Assembly (NCBI RefSeq): GCF_029193595.2
Contig: NZ_CP135052.1
Coordinates: 3,038,001 to 3,102,000, forward strand
Source of the DNA: Providencia hangzhouensis
GTDB lineage: Bacteria > Pseudomonadota > Gammaproteobacteria > Enterobacterales > Enterobacteriaceae
Reading direction: 5' to 3'
DNA length: 64,000 bases
This document shows, one piece after another, positions 33,050 through 40,171 of this stretch. The position numbers and the translations under genes were made by a program. Position 1 is the first letter of the stretch, and each line of letters opens with the position of its first letter. The notes beneath the pieces were generated by a model. The model saw nothing but the letters and a program-made list of their open reading frames with translations. It was not told where the DNA came from and ran no database searches.

Positions 33050-33627
33050 GAGCGATAATCCCCCATATCCTGAATGTGTAGCTGTGAGGCTTGCTCAATG
33101 GCAATTACCATTGGTTTAAGTGCTTTTTTCTCCTTACGACGTAGGTTCATGGCATAACTACCGCGCCTACCGTGACCTTGATAAGAGTCAGCTTCTAAAC
33201 GGCTAATCAAGTTCTGAGCCTCACCAATTGGCATGGCTTCAAGTTCCGCCAGCGTGGGTATTTGAATGTGTTTAATTTCGGGAAACTCAGAGAATCGGAA
33301 ATAACTGTTAACCATTGAACGCTGAACCTGCCACGACAAATCATCGGTAAATGGCTTAACCAACATGAGATAACCAGATTCAGCCAATACCATTATTTCA
33401 GGCGTGTACTTGGTGATATTTTCATCAAGGTGTGGACGTAATACGTCCTGACCTAACAAAAAGTAATCAACTCCATCAATGAAATGGCGTTTATGCTTGG
33501 TGAATGTACGCCTTGCTGTACCTTTCGGGCGTTGGTGTACCTCGTCAATCATGGCAAAGGTGACTACTCGCTTACCTTGATACATGAATGGGCTTAAGCT
33601 GGTGGCATTGATAGTGACTTGTCTCAT
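33046..33627 (-). CDS. ORF6N-domain protein
   Basis: 193 aa. The N-terminal ~100 residues (MIDEVHQRPKGTARRTFTKHKRHFIDGVDYFLL... VLAESGYLMLVKPFTDDLSWQVQRSMVNSYF) match the ORF6N/KilA-N-associated DNA-binding domain common in phages and satellites. The C-terminal half is basic and helical. It may act as a regulator or antirepressor. Linked to both neighbours by ATGA overlaps. Confidence 0.75.
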   Translation of the reverse strand: MRQVTINATSLSPFMYQGKRVVTFAMIDEVHQRPKGTARRTFTKHKRHFIDGVDYFLLGQDVLRPHLDENITKYTPEIMVLAESGYLMLVKPFTDDLSWQVQRSMVNSYFRFSEFPEIKHIQIPTLAELEAMPIGEAQNLISRLEADSYQGHGRRGSYAMNLRRKEKKALKPMVIAIEQASQLHIQDMGDYRS

Positions 33628-33833
33628 TTCAGCACCTCCGCAAGCCTAGTGATTTCTTTCCCTTGAGCACATACAAGGCGATTAACTGCTCTCAGTAGAA
33701 AATGTGTATCTGTATCAGCCTCATTCTCTACAGCCGTTAACAGTGGGATTAACAACGCTTGGAGTTCTTCGTTGATATGCTCGACTTCTTCCAATGTAGA
33801 TAAGTGACCAACTTTTAATTTAATTGTTTTCAT
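33624..33833 (-). CDS. Small helical protein of the satellite operon
   Basis: 69 aa from the ATG of MKTIKLKVGH, with GGAGG upstream. Helical and acidic (LEEVEHINEELQALLIPLLTAVENE...LVCAQGKEITRLAEVL). It overlaps the preceding gene by 4 bp. The pattern resembles the neighbouring 59-, 65- and 86-aa proteins, so they may be diverged paralogues. Confidence 0.55.
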   Translation of the reverse strand: MKTIKLKVGHLSTLEEVEHINEELQALLIPLLTAVENEADTDTHFLLRAVNRLVCAQGKEITRLAEVLK

Positions 33834-34009
33834 TTGGTCGCCTCCTCGAGGGATTCGCATATTTCTGCGTTGAAGTCATACGCAATAGAAACGAGGTCGA
33901 TTAACTCACGCGAACAATCGCTACTCACTTGCTCCAAGATAACGGCAAGCAATGAATTGTTTTGCTGTGCCTTATATGCGGCTCTGTCTAATGGAATAGG
34001 CTTGCTCAT
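33830..34009 (-). CDS. 59-aa small helical protein
   Basis: From ATG 34009: MSKPIPLDRAAYKAQQNNSL, then LAVILEQVSSDCSRELIDLV and SIAYDFNAEICESLEEATK, stop at 33830-33832. ATGA overlaps with both neighbours. No recognised family. Its 'L..L......EL..L...AYD.NAEIC..LEE' pattern parallels the 65-aa protein upstream. Confidence 0.6.
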   Translation of the reverse strand: MSKPIPLDRAAYKAQQNNSLLAVILEQVSSDCSRELIDLVSIAYDFNAEICESLEEATK

Positions 34010-34203
34010 GAGTTCGCCTCCAGTACCACAATTTCCTCTTGAAGAAATGCGCAGACGTCACCGGATAACTTCGCCATAAGAGAAGCTAAAGTAGATATTT
34101 CACTGCTTTGTAACTGGTGCGGGTGCGATTCAATGAGTAGATTAATTAACTCAACCTGATGAGCTTTTTCAGCCGCTTGGTGAATAGTGATATCTGCGCT
34201 CAT
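34006..34203 (-). CDS. 65-aa small helical protein
   Basis: MSADITIHQAAEKAHQVEL, then LLIESHPHQLQSSEISTLAS and LMAKLSGDVCAFLQEE. Helical, acidic at the end, no family recognised. ATGA overlap with genes on both sides. Confidence 0.55.
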   Translation of the reverse strand: MSADITIHQAAEKAHQVELINLLIESHPHQLQSSEISTLASLMAKLSGDVCAFLQEEIVVLEANS

Positions 34204-34460
34204 ACTTCCCCCTCTAATTTTGCGTCTACGGCTTCTGCGTCACTAATACGGTTAATAGCTTCCAACCAGTAATAGAGTTCTTGTTTTTTTGGATCATCAA
34301 TCTGAGGGAATACCTCACAAAGAATATGAGCCATACCTTTTCGAACCCTAAGTAAACGGTCACGGCTGCGTTCTTCTGAGTGTAAAGGGGTGTTATTGCC
34401 TAACATGTCCGTTATTTCAGCTTGAATACGCTGATAGTTATCAGGATATAAACGACTCAT
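34200..34460 (-). CDS. 86-aa small helical protein
   Basis: MSRLYPDNYQRIQAEITDML, then basic ERSRDRLLRVRKGMAHILCEVF and acidic C-terminus. No family recognised. It overlaps the downstream gene by 4 bp and starts 2 bp after the upstream stop, so it lies in the coupled chain. Confidence 0.55.
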   Translation of the reverse strand: MSRLYPDNYQRIQAEITDMLGNNTPLHSEERSRDRLLRVRKGMAHILCEVFPQIDDPKKQELYYWLEAINRISDAEAVDAKLEGEV

Positions 34461-34462
34461 AA

Positions 34463-34636
34463 TTAAGCCCTCCCTGCATAGGTGTATTCGTTGCTGAACT
34501 GGCTTAATGGAACAATGACAGGACTATCAAAGCCGTCTCGCTGAAAGGTCACACGGTTGAATTGAACCGATAGAACTTTGACGGTTTCGCCATTATTTTT
34601 GTGAGTGTAGAAATCATTAGATTGAGGGTTACGCAT
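34463..34636 (-). CDS. DUF4222-like small protein
   Basis: 57 aa from the ATG of MRNPQSNDFY (GGAGGT upstream). The pattern VKVLSVQFNRVTFQRDGFDSPVIVPLSQFSNEYTYA resembles DUF4222 proteins of lambdoid phages and P4-like elements. It overlaps the Ash/Icd-like gene's end by 8 bp. Role unknown. Confidence 0.55.
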   Translation of the reverse strand: MRNPQSNDFYTHKNNGETVKVLSVQFNRVTFQRDGFDSPVIVPLSQFSNEYTYAGRA

Positions 34637-35750
34637 GATGTTTACCTCCAATAGCAGGTAAGCGACCAGCGAATATCAGCATGTAATCACGTACAAGCAT
34701 CAGTCTTGCACTGTTCTCGTTCGGTGCTGTAACAGCAATACGGCAAGGTTTAGCGGTGTAATCGCTACGGTTTAACGCGAGGAATAACCATCTGTACGAT
34801 TGGTTAGGGGTGAGACTAGTCCGCCCTGTGACGGGTGTGTTATGCTTACTCATAGTTACCTCGATAGCTTCGTTATCGGTGGTGATTAGATGCCCCGTTA
34901 GTGTTCCACCACTGCGGGGCATTGTTTTTATATAACACTTACCTTTATACTGGTTCGCACCATATACATATAAACTATCATAGTGGTTCGAACCAATGCA
35001 AGATGAAAAAGACAAAAAACCATACGACCGTGCAAACAGCACAAGAAGAACAATCCGATTTGATGATGATTTGCTCAAACAAATAGACTCAGTTATTGGT
35101 AATGAGCCATTTAGTTCATGGGTTAAGACAGCCTGTCGTAACGAGCTGGAAAGATTAGGTGTTAAGCCTAAAAACTGATATTTGCCATACCAGAGAAGTA
35201 AGCTAATATTAATATTCTCACTTGCTCGGTATTTAATATCGACGTTTCCAAGGGTAGCCGATTGGCTGCCCTTTTTTATGGACTCCAAAAACTCAATTAT
35301 TTTGCCTTTTATGGACTCGCAAAACTCAATTTCTTCATTTTTTGAGATGAACGAATTCAAATAGCGGGATTTCCCGACTTTAGAAAGGTGAGAAAAATCA
35401 CCTTTAGCAAATGGTGTAAATTCTCCACGTTTTGAGTGACTCAAATTTGAGTAGCGCAAAATATCAGCGGATTTATAACCTGAGAAATATTCCCCAGATT
35501 GATTTCCCGTAAATTTTGGTGGTTGATTGGCGTAAATTTTCGCTGATACATCGGCTAAAGTTTTAGCCAGTTGCTGAGCAAATGATTTTGCCGAGCACTG
35601 AGCCAAAATATTGACCGAGTAACCAGACGAAAGTTTGTCTGATTGATTGCCAGTAATACCGTAGTTTAAAGCTACAGTATTATTAAGGGTGTAAGTTGAA
35701 CTTACGTTATTACCTGCCAGTAGGGAATCATTCACTTGGTAGGCAATCAT
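34629..35750 (-). CDS. Ash/Icd-like satellite protein (cell-division inhibitor-like C-terminus)
   Basis: 373 aa from the ATG of MIAYQVNDSL, which overlaps the antirepressor stop (ATGA). The C-terminal ~60 residues (YRWLFLALNRSDYTAKPCRIAVTAPNENSARLMLVRDYMLIFAGRLPA) match the Icd-like family of P4-type elements, linked to host cell-division inhibition. The N-terminal part (NNTVALNYGITGNQS... AKSFAQQLAKTLADVSAKIYA) is of Ash type. A 33-bp tandem repeat (35274, 35307) repeats 11 residues (IEFxESIKxGx) in frame. A + strand RHH gene lies antisense within it, so one of the two may be only partly used. Confidence 0.55.
   Translation of the reverse strand: MIAYQVNDSLLAGNNVSSTYTLNNTVALNYGITGNQSDKLSSGYSVNILAQCSAKSFAQQLAKTLADVSAKIYANQPPKFTGNQSGEYFSGYKSADILRYSNLSHSKRGEFTPFAKGDFSHLSKVGKSRYLNSFISKNEEIEFCESIKGKIIEFLESIKKGSQSATLGNVDIKYRASENINISLLLWYGKYQFLGLTPNLSSSLRQAVLTHELNGSLPITESICLSKSSSNRIVLLVLFARSYGFLSFSSCIGSNHYDSLYVYGANQYKGKCYIKTMPRSGGTLTGHLITTDNEAIEVTMSKHNTPVTGRTSLTPNQSYRWLFLALNRSDYTAKPCRIAVTAPNENSARLMLVRDYMLIFAGRLPAIGGKHHA
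34951..34995. promoter_or_regulatory. Two TGGTTCG(A/C)ACCA operator sites
   Basis: TGGTTCGCACCA (34951-34962) and the perfect palindrome TGGTTCGAACCA (34984-34995) are 33 bp apart. The second ends at the base before the ATG of the RHH gene. Two identical dyads around the start are typical autorepression operators. Confidence 0.65.
34996..35178 (+). CDS. RHH regulator, YlcI/YnfO-like
   Basis: 60 aa. MQDEKDKKPYDRANSTRRTI then RFDDDLLKQIDSVIGNEPFSSWVKTACRNELERLG: a ribbon-helix-helix core of the YlcI/YnfO type. It has no ribosome site: the ATG directly follows an operator palindrome, so a leaderless message is possible. A terminator follows at 35252-35277. It is antisense to the Ash/Icd-like gene. 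Confidence 0.65.
   Translation: MQDEKDKKPYDRANSTRRTIRFDDDLLKQIDSVIGNEPFSSWVKTACRNELERLGVKPKN
35252..35277 (+). terminator. Rho-independent terminator behind RHH gene
   Basis: Stem GGGTAGCC / GGCTGCCC (35252-35259, 35264-35271; one G-T pair), 4-nt loop, then six T. It points rightwards and closes the + strand RHH transcription unit, supporting that this unit is real. Confidence 0.7.
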
Positions 35751-36562
35751 TGCTCCACCTCTACACGTTGTGCTAACCATTTCTGAGACAAGCCGATTAA
35801 CTTGTCTTTGCGTGCGTGATAGTCCATGCCTAGCTCAATTAACGTTGTATTGGTCTGCTCAAGGTATGAAAGATGCTCTAATTGTGTTTCGCTCATAGCA
35901 TCACGAGGATTGCCAATAATACCGTTCTGTTTCGCCCATGCCTTAGCCGTAAGCCCACCTAATACAATACGGTTCAGCATGTTTGACTCAGTCGTGTAAT
36001 GGTGTGGTAGTGTGTTTTTACCTTGCTCCATGCGTGCCAGCTCTAACGCTGAACACATCGGCTTAAAGTAACTAGCCACTTTGAGGCGTGATTTAAGTTG
36101 ATGGCGTAATTGCTTGGTGATAGTTGGCGCGACTTTGTGTAGTGCTTCCTCACACTTGATAAAGTATTGACGGATTAAGCGGCCTTGTTCGGTACGCTCA
36201 ACCATTGCTAATTCTTTAGCTGTATTTGTGGTAATCCAGTAATCAGACTCAGGGCGACCAACTTTATTAATTTCCACCCGTTCGGGTGTTAATTGGTCAT
36301 TAATTGAACCATCACAATTAAAGTAATCAGTATTTTCTATAAATGTATATTGAGCCGTTCTGGATTTAAACCAGCTTGAAAATACACGTCCAACTCCTAA
36401 CGCTTCATGTAATGAACGAGCACTAACTACGCTAGAAGATAATCCGCCTACTTTAATATGTGAAATAGGTAATAATTCAGCAAAAGATAATTCCTTAATA
36501 TCGCTAGAGTGGTTTTCAGGGTGAGCGAATCCCTGACCCATTACGGTCATTTTATTTTTCAT
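35747..36562 (-). CDS. AntA/AntB-type antirepressor
   Basis: 271 aa. Residues ~44-145 carry the AntA/AntB domain (SARSLHEALGVGRVFSSWFKSRTAQYTFIENTDYF...YWITTNTAKELAMVERTEQGRLIRQYFIKCEEAL). The C-terminal half is basic and helical. Such proteins inactivate phage repressors or regulate element induction. It comes 15 bp after the winged-helix-like gene and overlaps the Ash/Icd-like gene by 4 bp. Confidence 0.8.
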   Translation of the reverse strand: MKNKMTVMGQGFAHPENHSSDIKELSFAELLPISHIKVGGLSSSVVSARSLHEALGVGRVFSSWFKSRTAQYTFIENTDYFNCDGSINDQLTPERVEINKVGRPESDYWITTNTAKELAMVERTEQGRLIRQYFIKCEEALHKVAPTITKQLRHQLKSRLKVASYFKPMCSALELARMEQGKNTLPHHYTTESNMLNRIVLGGLTAKAWAKQNGIIGNPRDAMSETQLEHLSYLEQTNTTLIELGMDYHARKDKLIGLSQKWLAQRVEVEQ

Positions 36563-36577
36563 ATTGTTATTTCCTTA

Positions 36578-36970
36578 TTATTCGGTAGGGTACTTCGACA
36601 AAATTAATTCAGATTGTGATTTCGATATACCTTCATATCCGCCAGCATTGGCGCGTTGGTTGATGAGGTTAATTACCTTTTGCGCGTCTTTCTGACTGCG
36701 AATGCGATAACGGTAATGTGATCCAATGCCGTCTGGGTTCGGTTCGTCAGTACGCTCTAAATTAATATCCAGCTTTCTTTCAAGTTCTGAAAAATAATTA
36801 CGACCTGATGATAAGCGACAATATTTTAAAATATCGTTTTCGGTAGAACCGTTATAAGCAGATAAAAAATATTTCCATGCTTTGATTTTTTTCGGTGAGT
36901 TCTTTGATAGAATAGATGCTGTCGCGTTATCCTGAGAAGCCACCTGTAGCGGGTGGTTTTTCTTTTGCAT
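36578..36970 (-). CDS. Putative DNA-binding phage protein
   Basis: 130 aa, basic, with a helix-turn-helix-like middle (AWKYFLSAYNGSTENDILKYCRLSSGRNYFSELERKLDI) and a basic segment (HYRYRIRSQKDAQKVINLI). The ATG overlaps the AlpA stop (TAATG). No named family, but such winged-helix proteins are common behind AlpA in satellites. Confidence 0.5.
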   Translation of the reverse strand: MQKKNHPLQVASQDNATASILSKNSPKKIKAWKYFLSAYNGSTENDILKYCRLSSGRNYFSELERKLDINLERTDEPNPDGIGSHYRYRIRSQKDAQKVINLINQRANAGGYEGISKSQSELILSKYPTE

Positions 36971-37167
36971 TAAGCCACCTCTCCAGTACGTGATTCAGCA
37001 ATCTTATTTGCAATCCATTCATCTACTTCAGATTCAACGAAAGCAACAGAGCGAGTACCTATTTTTACTTGCTGTGGAAAGTCATTTTCTTTAATTAATC
37101 TATAAATCCATGCCTTGCTGTAACCTGTGCGTCGCAAAACCTCTGAAAGCCTAATCAGATTATTCAT
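36970..37167 (-). CDS. alpA: AlpA-family transcriptional regulator
   Basis: 65 aa from the ATG of MNNLIRLSEV (AAGGA 8 bp upstream); a longer frame from 37242 has no support. LSEVLRRTGYSKAWIYRLIKENDFPQQVKIGTRSVAFVESEVDEWIANKI is the AlpA/MerR-like wHTH signature. AlpA proteins activate late or excision genes in P4-like elements. First gene of the long leftward operon. Confidence 0.85.
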   Translation of the reverse strand: MNNLIRLSEVLRRTGYSKAWIYRLIKENDFPQQVKIGTRSVAFVESEVDEWIANKIAESRTGEVA

Positions 37168-37948
37168 AGAATTTTCCTTAATGTGATATGAAAAGACATG
37201 CGAAAACGCCCTATACATAAATGTATAAGGTAGATAACGCATATTATGGTTTATATTTTAGGGTGTTTTAGGGTAGCAACCATATTGTTTAATACGAAAT
37301 ATTATCAACAATAAGTTAACTTTGCGCACACGATGCATGTGCTATGTATGATTATAAAAGAGCGGAACTACAACTACACTCCACAAAGGCGGAGACTTAA
37401 ATTTCAAAGAACAATTTACTAATTTGAATAGTTACAATTATATTATTCAAGTTAGCTGATTGCCATTAACGACCTGAACTACATACATTTAGTAAACAGC
37501 GAAAAATAATTAAGTTATTTACTAAAAGCTCCCGTTTGCAAGGAGCGCAGGTCATTTTTTAAAGAACAAGTAGCTATCCGTACAAATTTTGCTACAAATA
37601 TTATTTATGTTGAGAAGTCATCAACATGCTAATGAGGTTATCATTAGCCCCCTCAAGACAGCCTAAGGGGAAAATCCATATTTTAAAGAGCTGACAATCT
37701 GATATAAAGACTATCAATAAAACTTAAATGCTCTGAGAAGCTCCTCTGAGCGGCTTCACGTTCAGTACAAGCAGGATGTTTACTACATTCTTTAGTTGAA
37801 AATATACACCTATGGCGTCTTAGAATGTTTAAACTGCCCTGAGAAGTTGCTCTGGGCATAACCTTGTATGTAAAAGAGCGGCGCACTTTTTCAGCGCAGA
37901 GATGTTAAAGAACCAAGTCCACAATGATCTACTGCGGTACTACTAGGT
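37168..37948 (-). ncRNA. Long leader with boxA-like motifs and covarying hairpins (candidate P4-type immunity RNA)
   Basis: No good gene in ~780 bp between the promoter and alpA. On the minus strand, boxA-like sequences occur at 37903-37914 (GGTTCTTTAACA), 37680-37695 (AGCTCTTTAAAA), 37555-37570 (TTGTTCTTTAAAAA) and 37402-37414 (TTGTTCTTTGAAA), with weaker ones at 37871-37881 and 37353-37364. Two hairpins at 37730-37751 and 37836-37857 share a structure with compensating stem changes. P4 controls its equivalent operon by an RNA (CI) made from the leader, so similar control is likely here (inference). Confidence 0.55.
37730..37751. ncRNA. Structured hairpin, copy 1
   Basis: GCTC-T-GAG stem, AAGCTC loop, CTC-T-GAGC stem. 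Copy 2 at 37836-37857 has GCCC-T-GAG, AAGTTG, CTC-T-GGGC. The second base pair of the outer stem changes from T-A to C-G on both sides while the mismatch and GAG/CTC stem stay the same. Confidence 0.55.
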
Positions 37949-37976
37949 ATATTATACTGTAATAATAAACAGTCAA
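37949..37976 (-). promoter_or_regulatory. Candidate promoter for the alpA-primase operon
   Basis: On the minus strand TTGACT (37971-37976) is followed 16 bp later by TAATAT (37949-37954); TATAAT (37951-37956) overlaps it at 14 bp. It lies ~35 bp upstream of the first boxA-like motif. Confidence 0.5.
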
Positions 37977-38143
37977 GCTTAAGAAACGAGCAAAGTTTAT
38001 CACCGCAATTTCATGTGGTCTATTGACGTCTACTATAGTGTACTTTCATTAGATATTAAGATTTATCCTACTAGGATTAAGCCTGAGGAAATTTACAGGT
38101 TTAAAAACAAATCACCCACTAGTGGTTATTTTAGACACAAAAA

Positions 38144-38167
38144 AACCAGACCTTTTATTGTCTGGTT
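38144..38167 (-). terminator. Integrase terminator
   Basis: Stem AACCAGAC / GTCTGGTT (38144-38151, 38160-38167), 8-nt loop, followed on the minus strand by TTTTTTTG. It lies 22 bp past the integrase stop. Confidence 0.85.
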
Positions 38168-38188
38168 ATGTATGTGGCTGCTGGCGGA

Positions 38189-39400
38189 TTAAGCACGTTT
38201 AAAATTGCCGTGGACAACATTATCCCCGTTCTCTAATGCCCCCATGTAATCAGCGTACCATTGAAGCATTTCTCTACGGCCATCAATATACTGAGCATGG
38301 TTATACGTTCCACGGATAGAGTTTTTATCAACGTGCGCTAACTGTGTCTCAATCCATGCAGTGTTATAGCCTTGTTCGTGTAGGATGGTGCTCATTGTGT
38401 GCCTGAATCCGTGACCTGTGGCTCTACCACTGTAGCCCATGCGCCTAATCATCGTATTCAGTGCCATATCTGATATGTGCTTTCTATAATCGATGCGGCT
38501 AGGAAATATATATTGATAGCTGCCACTGATTGGATGTATCTGTTTCAGTAAATCAATAACCTGCTCTGATAGTGGCACAATATGCGGTCGGCACATTTTC
38601 ATTTTTTCAGCTGGTATTTCCCATACCCCAGTATCAAAGTTAATTTCTGACCATTCCGCCTTTCTCAATTCGCCTGGTCGAACTCCAGTTAATATAAGCA
38701 CCCTTAATGCCACTCTTACAATCTGGCTTCCCATGTACTTATCTATAGAAGAAAGAAACTCTGGTAATTCACTAACTGAAAGATGGGCGTAGTGCTCACG
38801 CTTATGTGGTACAAAGGCACTGGCTAAATCTGGCGCAGGGTTATACTCTGCCCTACCAGTAATAATGGCGTACTTCCACACCTCACTGCAACGTTGACGC
38901 ACTTTCTTTAGCTTCTCGGTTGCTCCGCGCTTTTCCATAATAGAGAGTACTTCGAGTAGTTCCATGGGTTTGATTTCAGCAATCGGGCGATTACCTATAT
39001 AAGGAAAAACGTCTTTCTCAAATGCGTCCATCATGTCATCACGATAACCAACAGACCAGCGATCCTTTCTTCCCTCATACCATTCAAGGGCAATATTTTT
39101 AAAGGTGTTTACACTGTCAATCTTTGAGGCTTGCTTTTGTTCTTTGCGTTGTTGGTTTGGGTCAATTCCATCCGCCAGCAATCTCTTTGCATCATCACGC
39201 TTTCTTCTGGCATCAGCTAGTGTAACGGTTGGATAAATTCCAATAGCTAAAAGTTTCTCTTTGCCATCAATTCGGTATTTTAACCGCCAATACTTTCCGC
39301 CATTAGTTTTAACCAATAGATACAGTCCACCACCATCAGATAGTTTGTAGTCTTTTTCTTTAGGCTTACTGGAATCAATTTGTTTAACTGTTAGCTTCAT
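38189..39400 (-). CDS. int: P4-type tyrosine integrase
   Basis: 403 aa. N-terminal arm-binding DUF4102 domain (MKLTVKQIDSSKPKEKDYKL...GGLYLLVK...WRLKYR); catalytic domain with Arg241 (GVRPGELR), H330-x-x-R333 (HGFRH) and nucleophile Tyr366 (TYNHAQ). It would integrate and excise the satellite at tRNA-Ser. It lies 164 bp from the tRNA 3' end and reads away from it, as usual for P4-like elements. Intact, in contrast to the N-terminal fragment at 16182-16359. Confidence 0.92.
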   Translation of the reverse strand: MKLTVKQIDSSKPKEKDYKLSDGGGLYLLVKTNGGKYWRLKYRIDGKEKLLAIGIYPTVTLADARRKRDDAKRLLADGIDPNQQRKEQKQASKIDSVNTFKNIALEWYEGRKDRWSVGYRDDMMDAFEKDVFPYIGNRPIAEIKPMELLEVLSIMEKRGATEKLKKVRQRCSEVWKYAIITGRAEYNPAPDLASAFVPHKREHYAHLSVSELPEFLSSIDKYMGSQIVRVALRVLILTGVRPGELRKAEWSEINFDTGVWEIPAEKMKMCRPHIVPLSEQVIDLLKQIHPISGSYQYIFPSRIDYRKHISDMALNTMIRRMGYSGRATGHGFRHTMSTILHEQGYNTAWIETQLAHVDKNSIRGTYNHAQYIDGRREMLQWYADYMGALENGDNVVHGNFKRA

Positions 39401-39401
39401 T

Positions 39402-39487
39402 TGGGGGTACTCAAATCATGAGGTATAAATATACCCCCATATGTACCACCTAAAGGGGGTAGTTTTCAATAGACGTTAGTAGACGTT
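39402..39487. repeat. Candidate integrase arm sites near tRNA end
   Basis: GGGGGTA (39402), TACCCCC (39432), TACCACC (39444) and GGGGGTA (39456), then TAGACGTT twice at 10 bp (39470, 39480). The same words recur in the duplicate junction (16360-16425) and at the distal end (16617-16635). Confidence 0.45.
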
Positions 39488-39551
39488 GGAATAATGGGAT
39501 TTATTTAGAATGCTTGATTTACTTGGGATTAGAAGACTTTGGAAGACGTTA

Positions 39552-39576
39552 CTAGAAGTGAAGATGGCGGAGGAGG
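39552..39576. repeat. Attachment site at tRNA-Ser end
   Basis: 25 bp identical to 16530-16554. The last 12 bases are the tRNA-Ser 3' end (39565-39576). Insertion at this point keeps the tRNA complete. Confidence 0.85.
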
Positions 39577-39652
39577 AGAGATTCGAACTCTCGGATGGTT
39601 TCCCATCGGCGGTTTTCAAGACCGCTGCCTTCAGCCGCTCGGCCACCCCTCC
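39565..39652 (-). tRNA. serT: tRNA-Ser(UGA)
   Basis: 88 nt with encoded CCA. Acceptor stem GGAGGGG pairs with the 3' end; D-arm GGCCGAGCGGCTGAAGGC; anticodon loop CTTGAAA gives anticodon UGA; long variable arm as in class II serine tRNAs; T-loop GTTCGAATC. In E. coli serT also lies near tusE/yccA. It is the target of two successive integrations. Confidence 0.95.
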
Positions 39653-39834
39653 GCAATGACGTGCACTATAAACATCCTCTCATTGGATGTAAACCCCTAA
39701 TTTGATCATTCGCTTTAAAAATATACGCCTTTCATACTGTTGGGTGAAAATATCGACATTCTAACGACTTTACTTGGGTTATATCTCGATTTTTGCTAAA
39801 TTTACGTTCTAATTTTATTTGGGTTGAAAAGAGT

Positions 39835-40164
39835 ATGTTGGTTTTTAATAATCAAGAGATAGAAACAGACGCGCAAGGTTACCTGCTTGATAGCCAACAA
39901 TGGAGCGAAGAATTAATTCCTTTGCTAGCGCAGCAAGAAGATATTGAAATTACCAATGAACACCTAGAGATTATCCGTTTCGTCAGGAACTTCTATTTGG
40001 AATTTAATACCTCACCTGCTATTCGCATGTTGGTTAAAGCAGTTTCTCAACAATTTGGCGAAGAAAAAGGCAATAGCCGCTATCTATACCGGCTATTTCC
40101 AAAAGGGCCAGCTAAGCAAGCCACTAAACTTGCTGGCCTGCCAAAACCGGTGAAATGTATTTAA
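39835..40164 (+). CDS. tusE: Sulfur carrier protein TusE
   Basis: 109 aa from the ATG of [10 protein letters not shown]; a longer frame from 39793 lacks support. Typical DsrC/TusE protein: [27 protein letters not shown] and the conserved penultimate Cys (PVKCI). It accepts persulfide from TusBCD and passes it to MnmA for 2-thiouridine in tRNA. First core gene after tRNA-Ser. Confidence 0.93.
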   Translation: MLVFNNQEIETDAQGYLLDSQQWSEELIPLLAQQEDIEITNEHLEIIRFVRNFYLEFNTSPAIRMLVKAVSQQFGEEKGNSRYLYRLFPKGPAKQATKLAGLPKPVKCI

Positions 40165-40171
40165 TTTTTCA

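Larger units (their letters stand above)
16555..39564. mobile_element. P4-like phage satellite integrated at tRNA-Ser
   Basis: About 23 kb bounded by 12-25-bp direct repeats of the tRNA-Ser 3' end. At the tRNA end is a P4-type tyrosine integrase. Inside are AlpA, antirepressor, Ash/Icd-like, ORF6N, P4-alpha-type primase, ProQ-like and RHH proteins, nearly all on one strand. There are no capsid, portal, terminase or lysis genes, so it is a satellite or integrative element rather than a complete prophage. A tape measure and a gp10-like gene are present. Cargo (GIY-YIG nuclease, UDG-like protein, b561-like cytochrome, lipoprotein) lies mainly at the distal end. Confidence 0.85.

Noticed and set aside
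35274..35331. 33-bp tandem repeat as iterons or CRISPR-like repeat
   Set aside because: The period is a multiple of 3 and it encodes a repeated IEFxESIK peptide in frame in the Ash/Icd-like ORF, so a coding duplication is simpler. Only two copies.
37683..37886. 67-codon minus-strand ORF in the alpA leader
   Set aside because: Cys/Arg/Ser-rich composition, no ribosome site, and it covers the conserved hairpins; better read as structured RNA.
16555..39564. Complete prophage
   Set aside because: No capsid, portal, terminase, tail tube, fibre or lysis genes; only tape measure and gp10-like genes. Replication and integration genes are P4-like.
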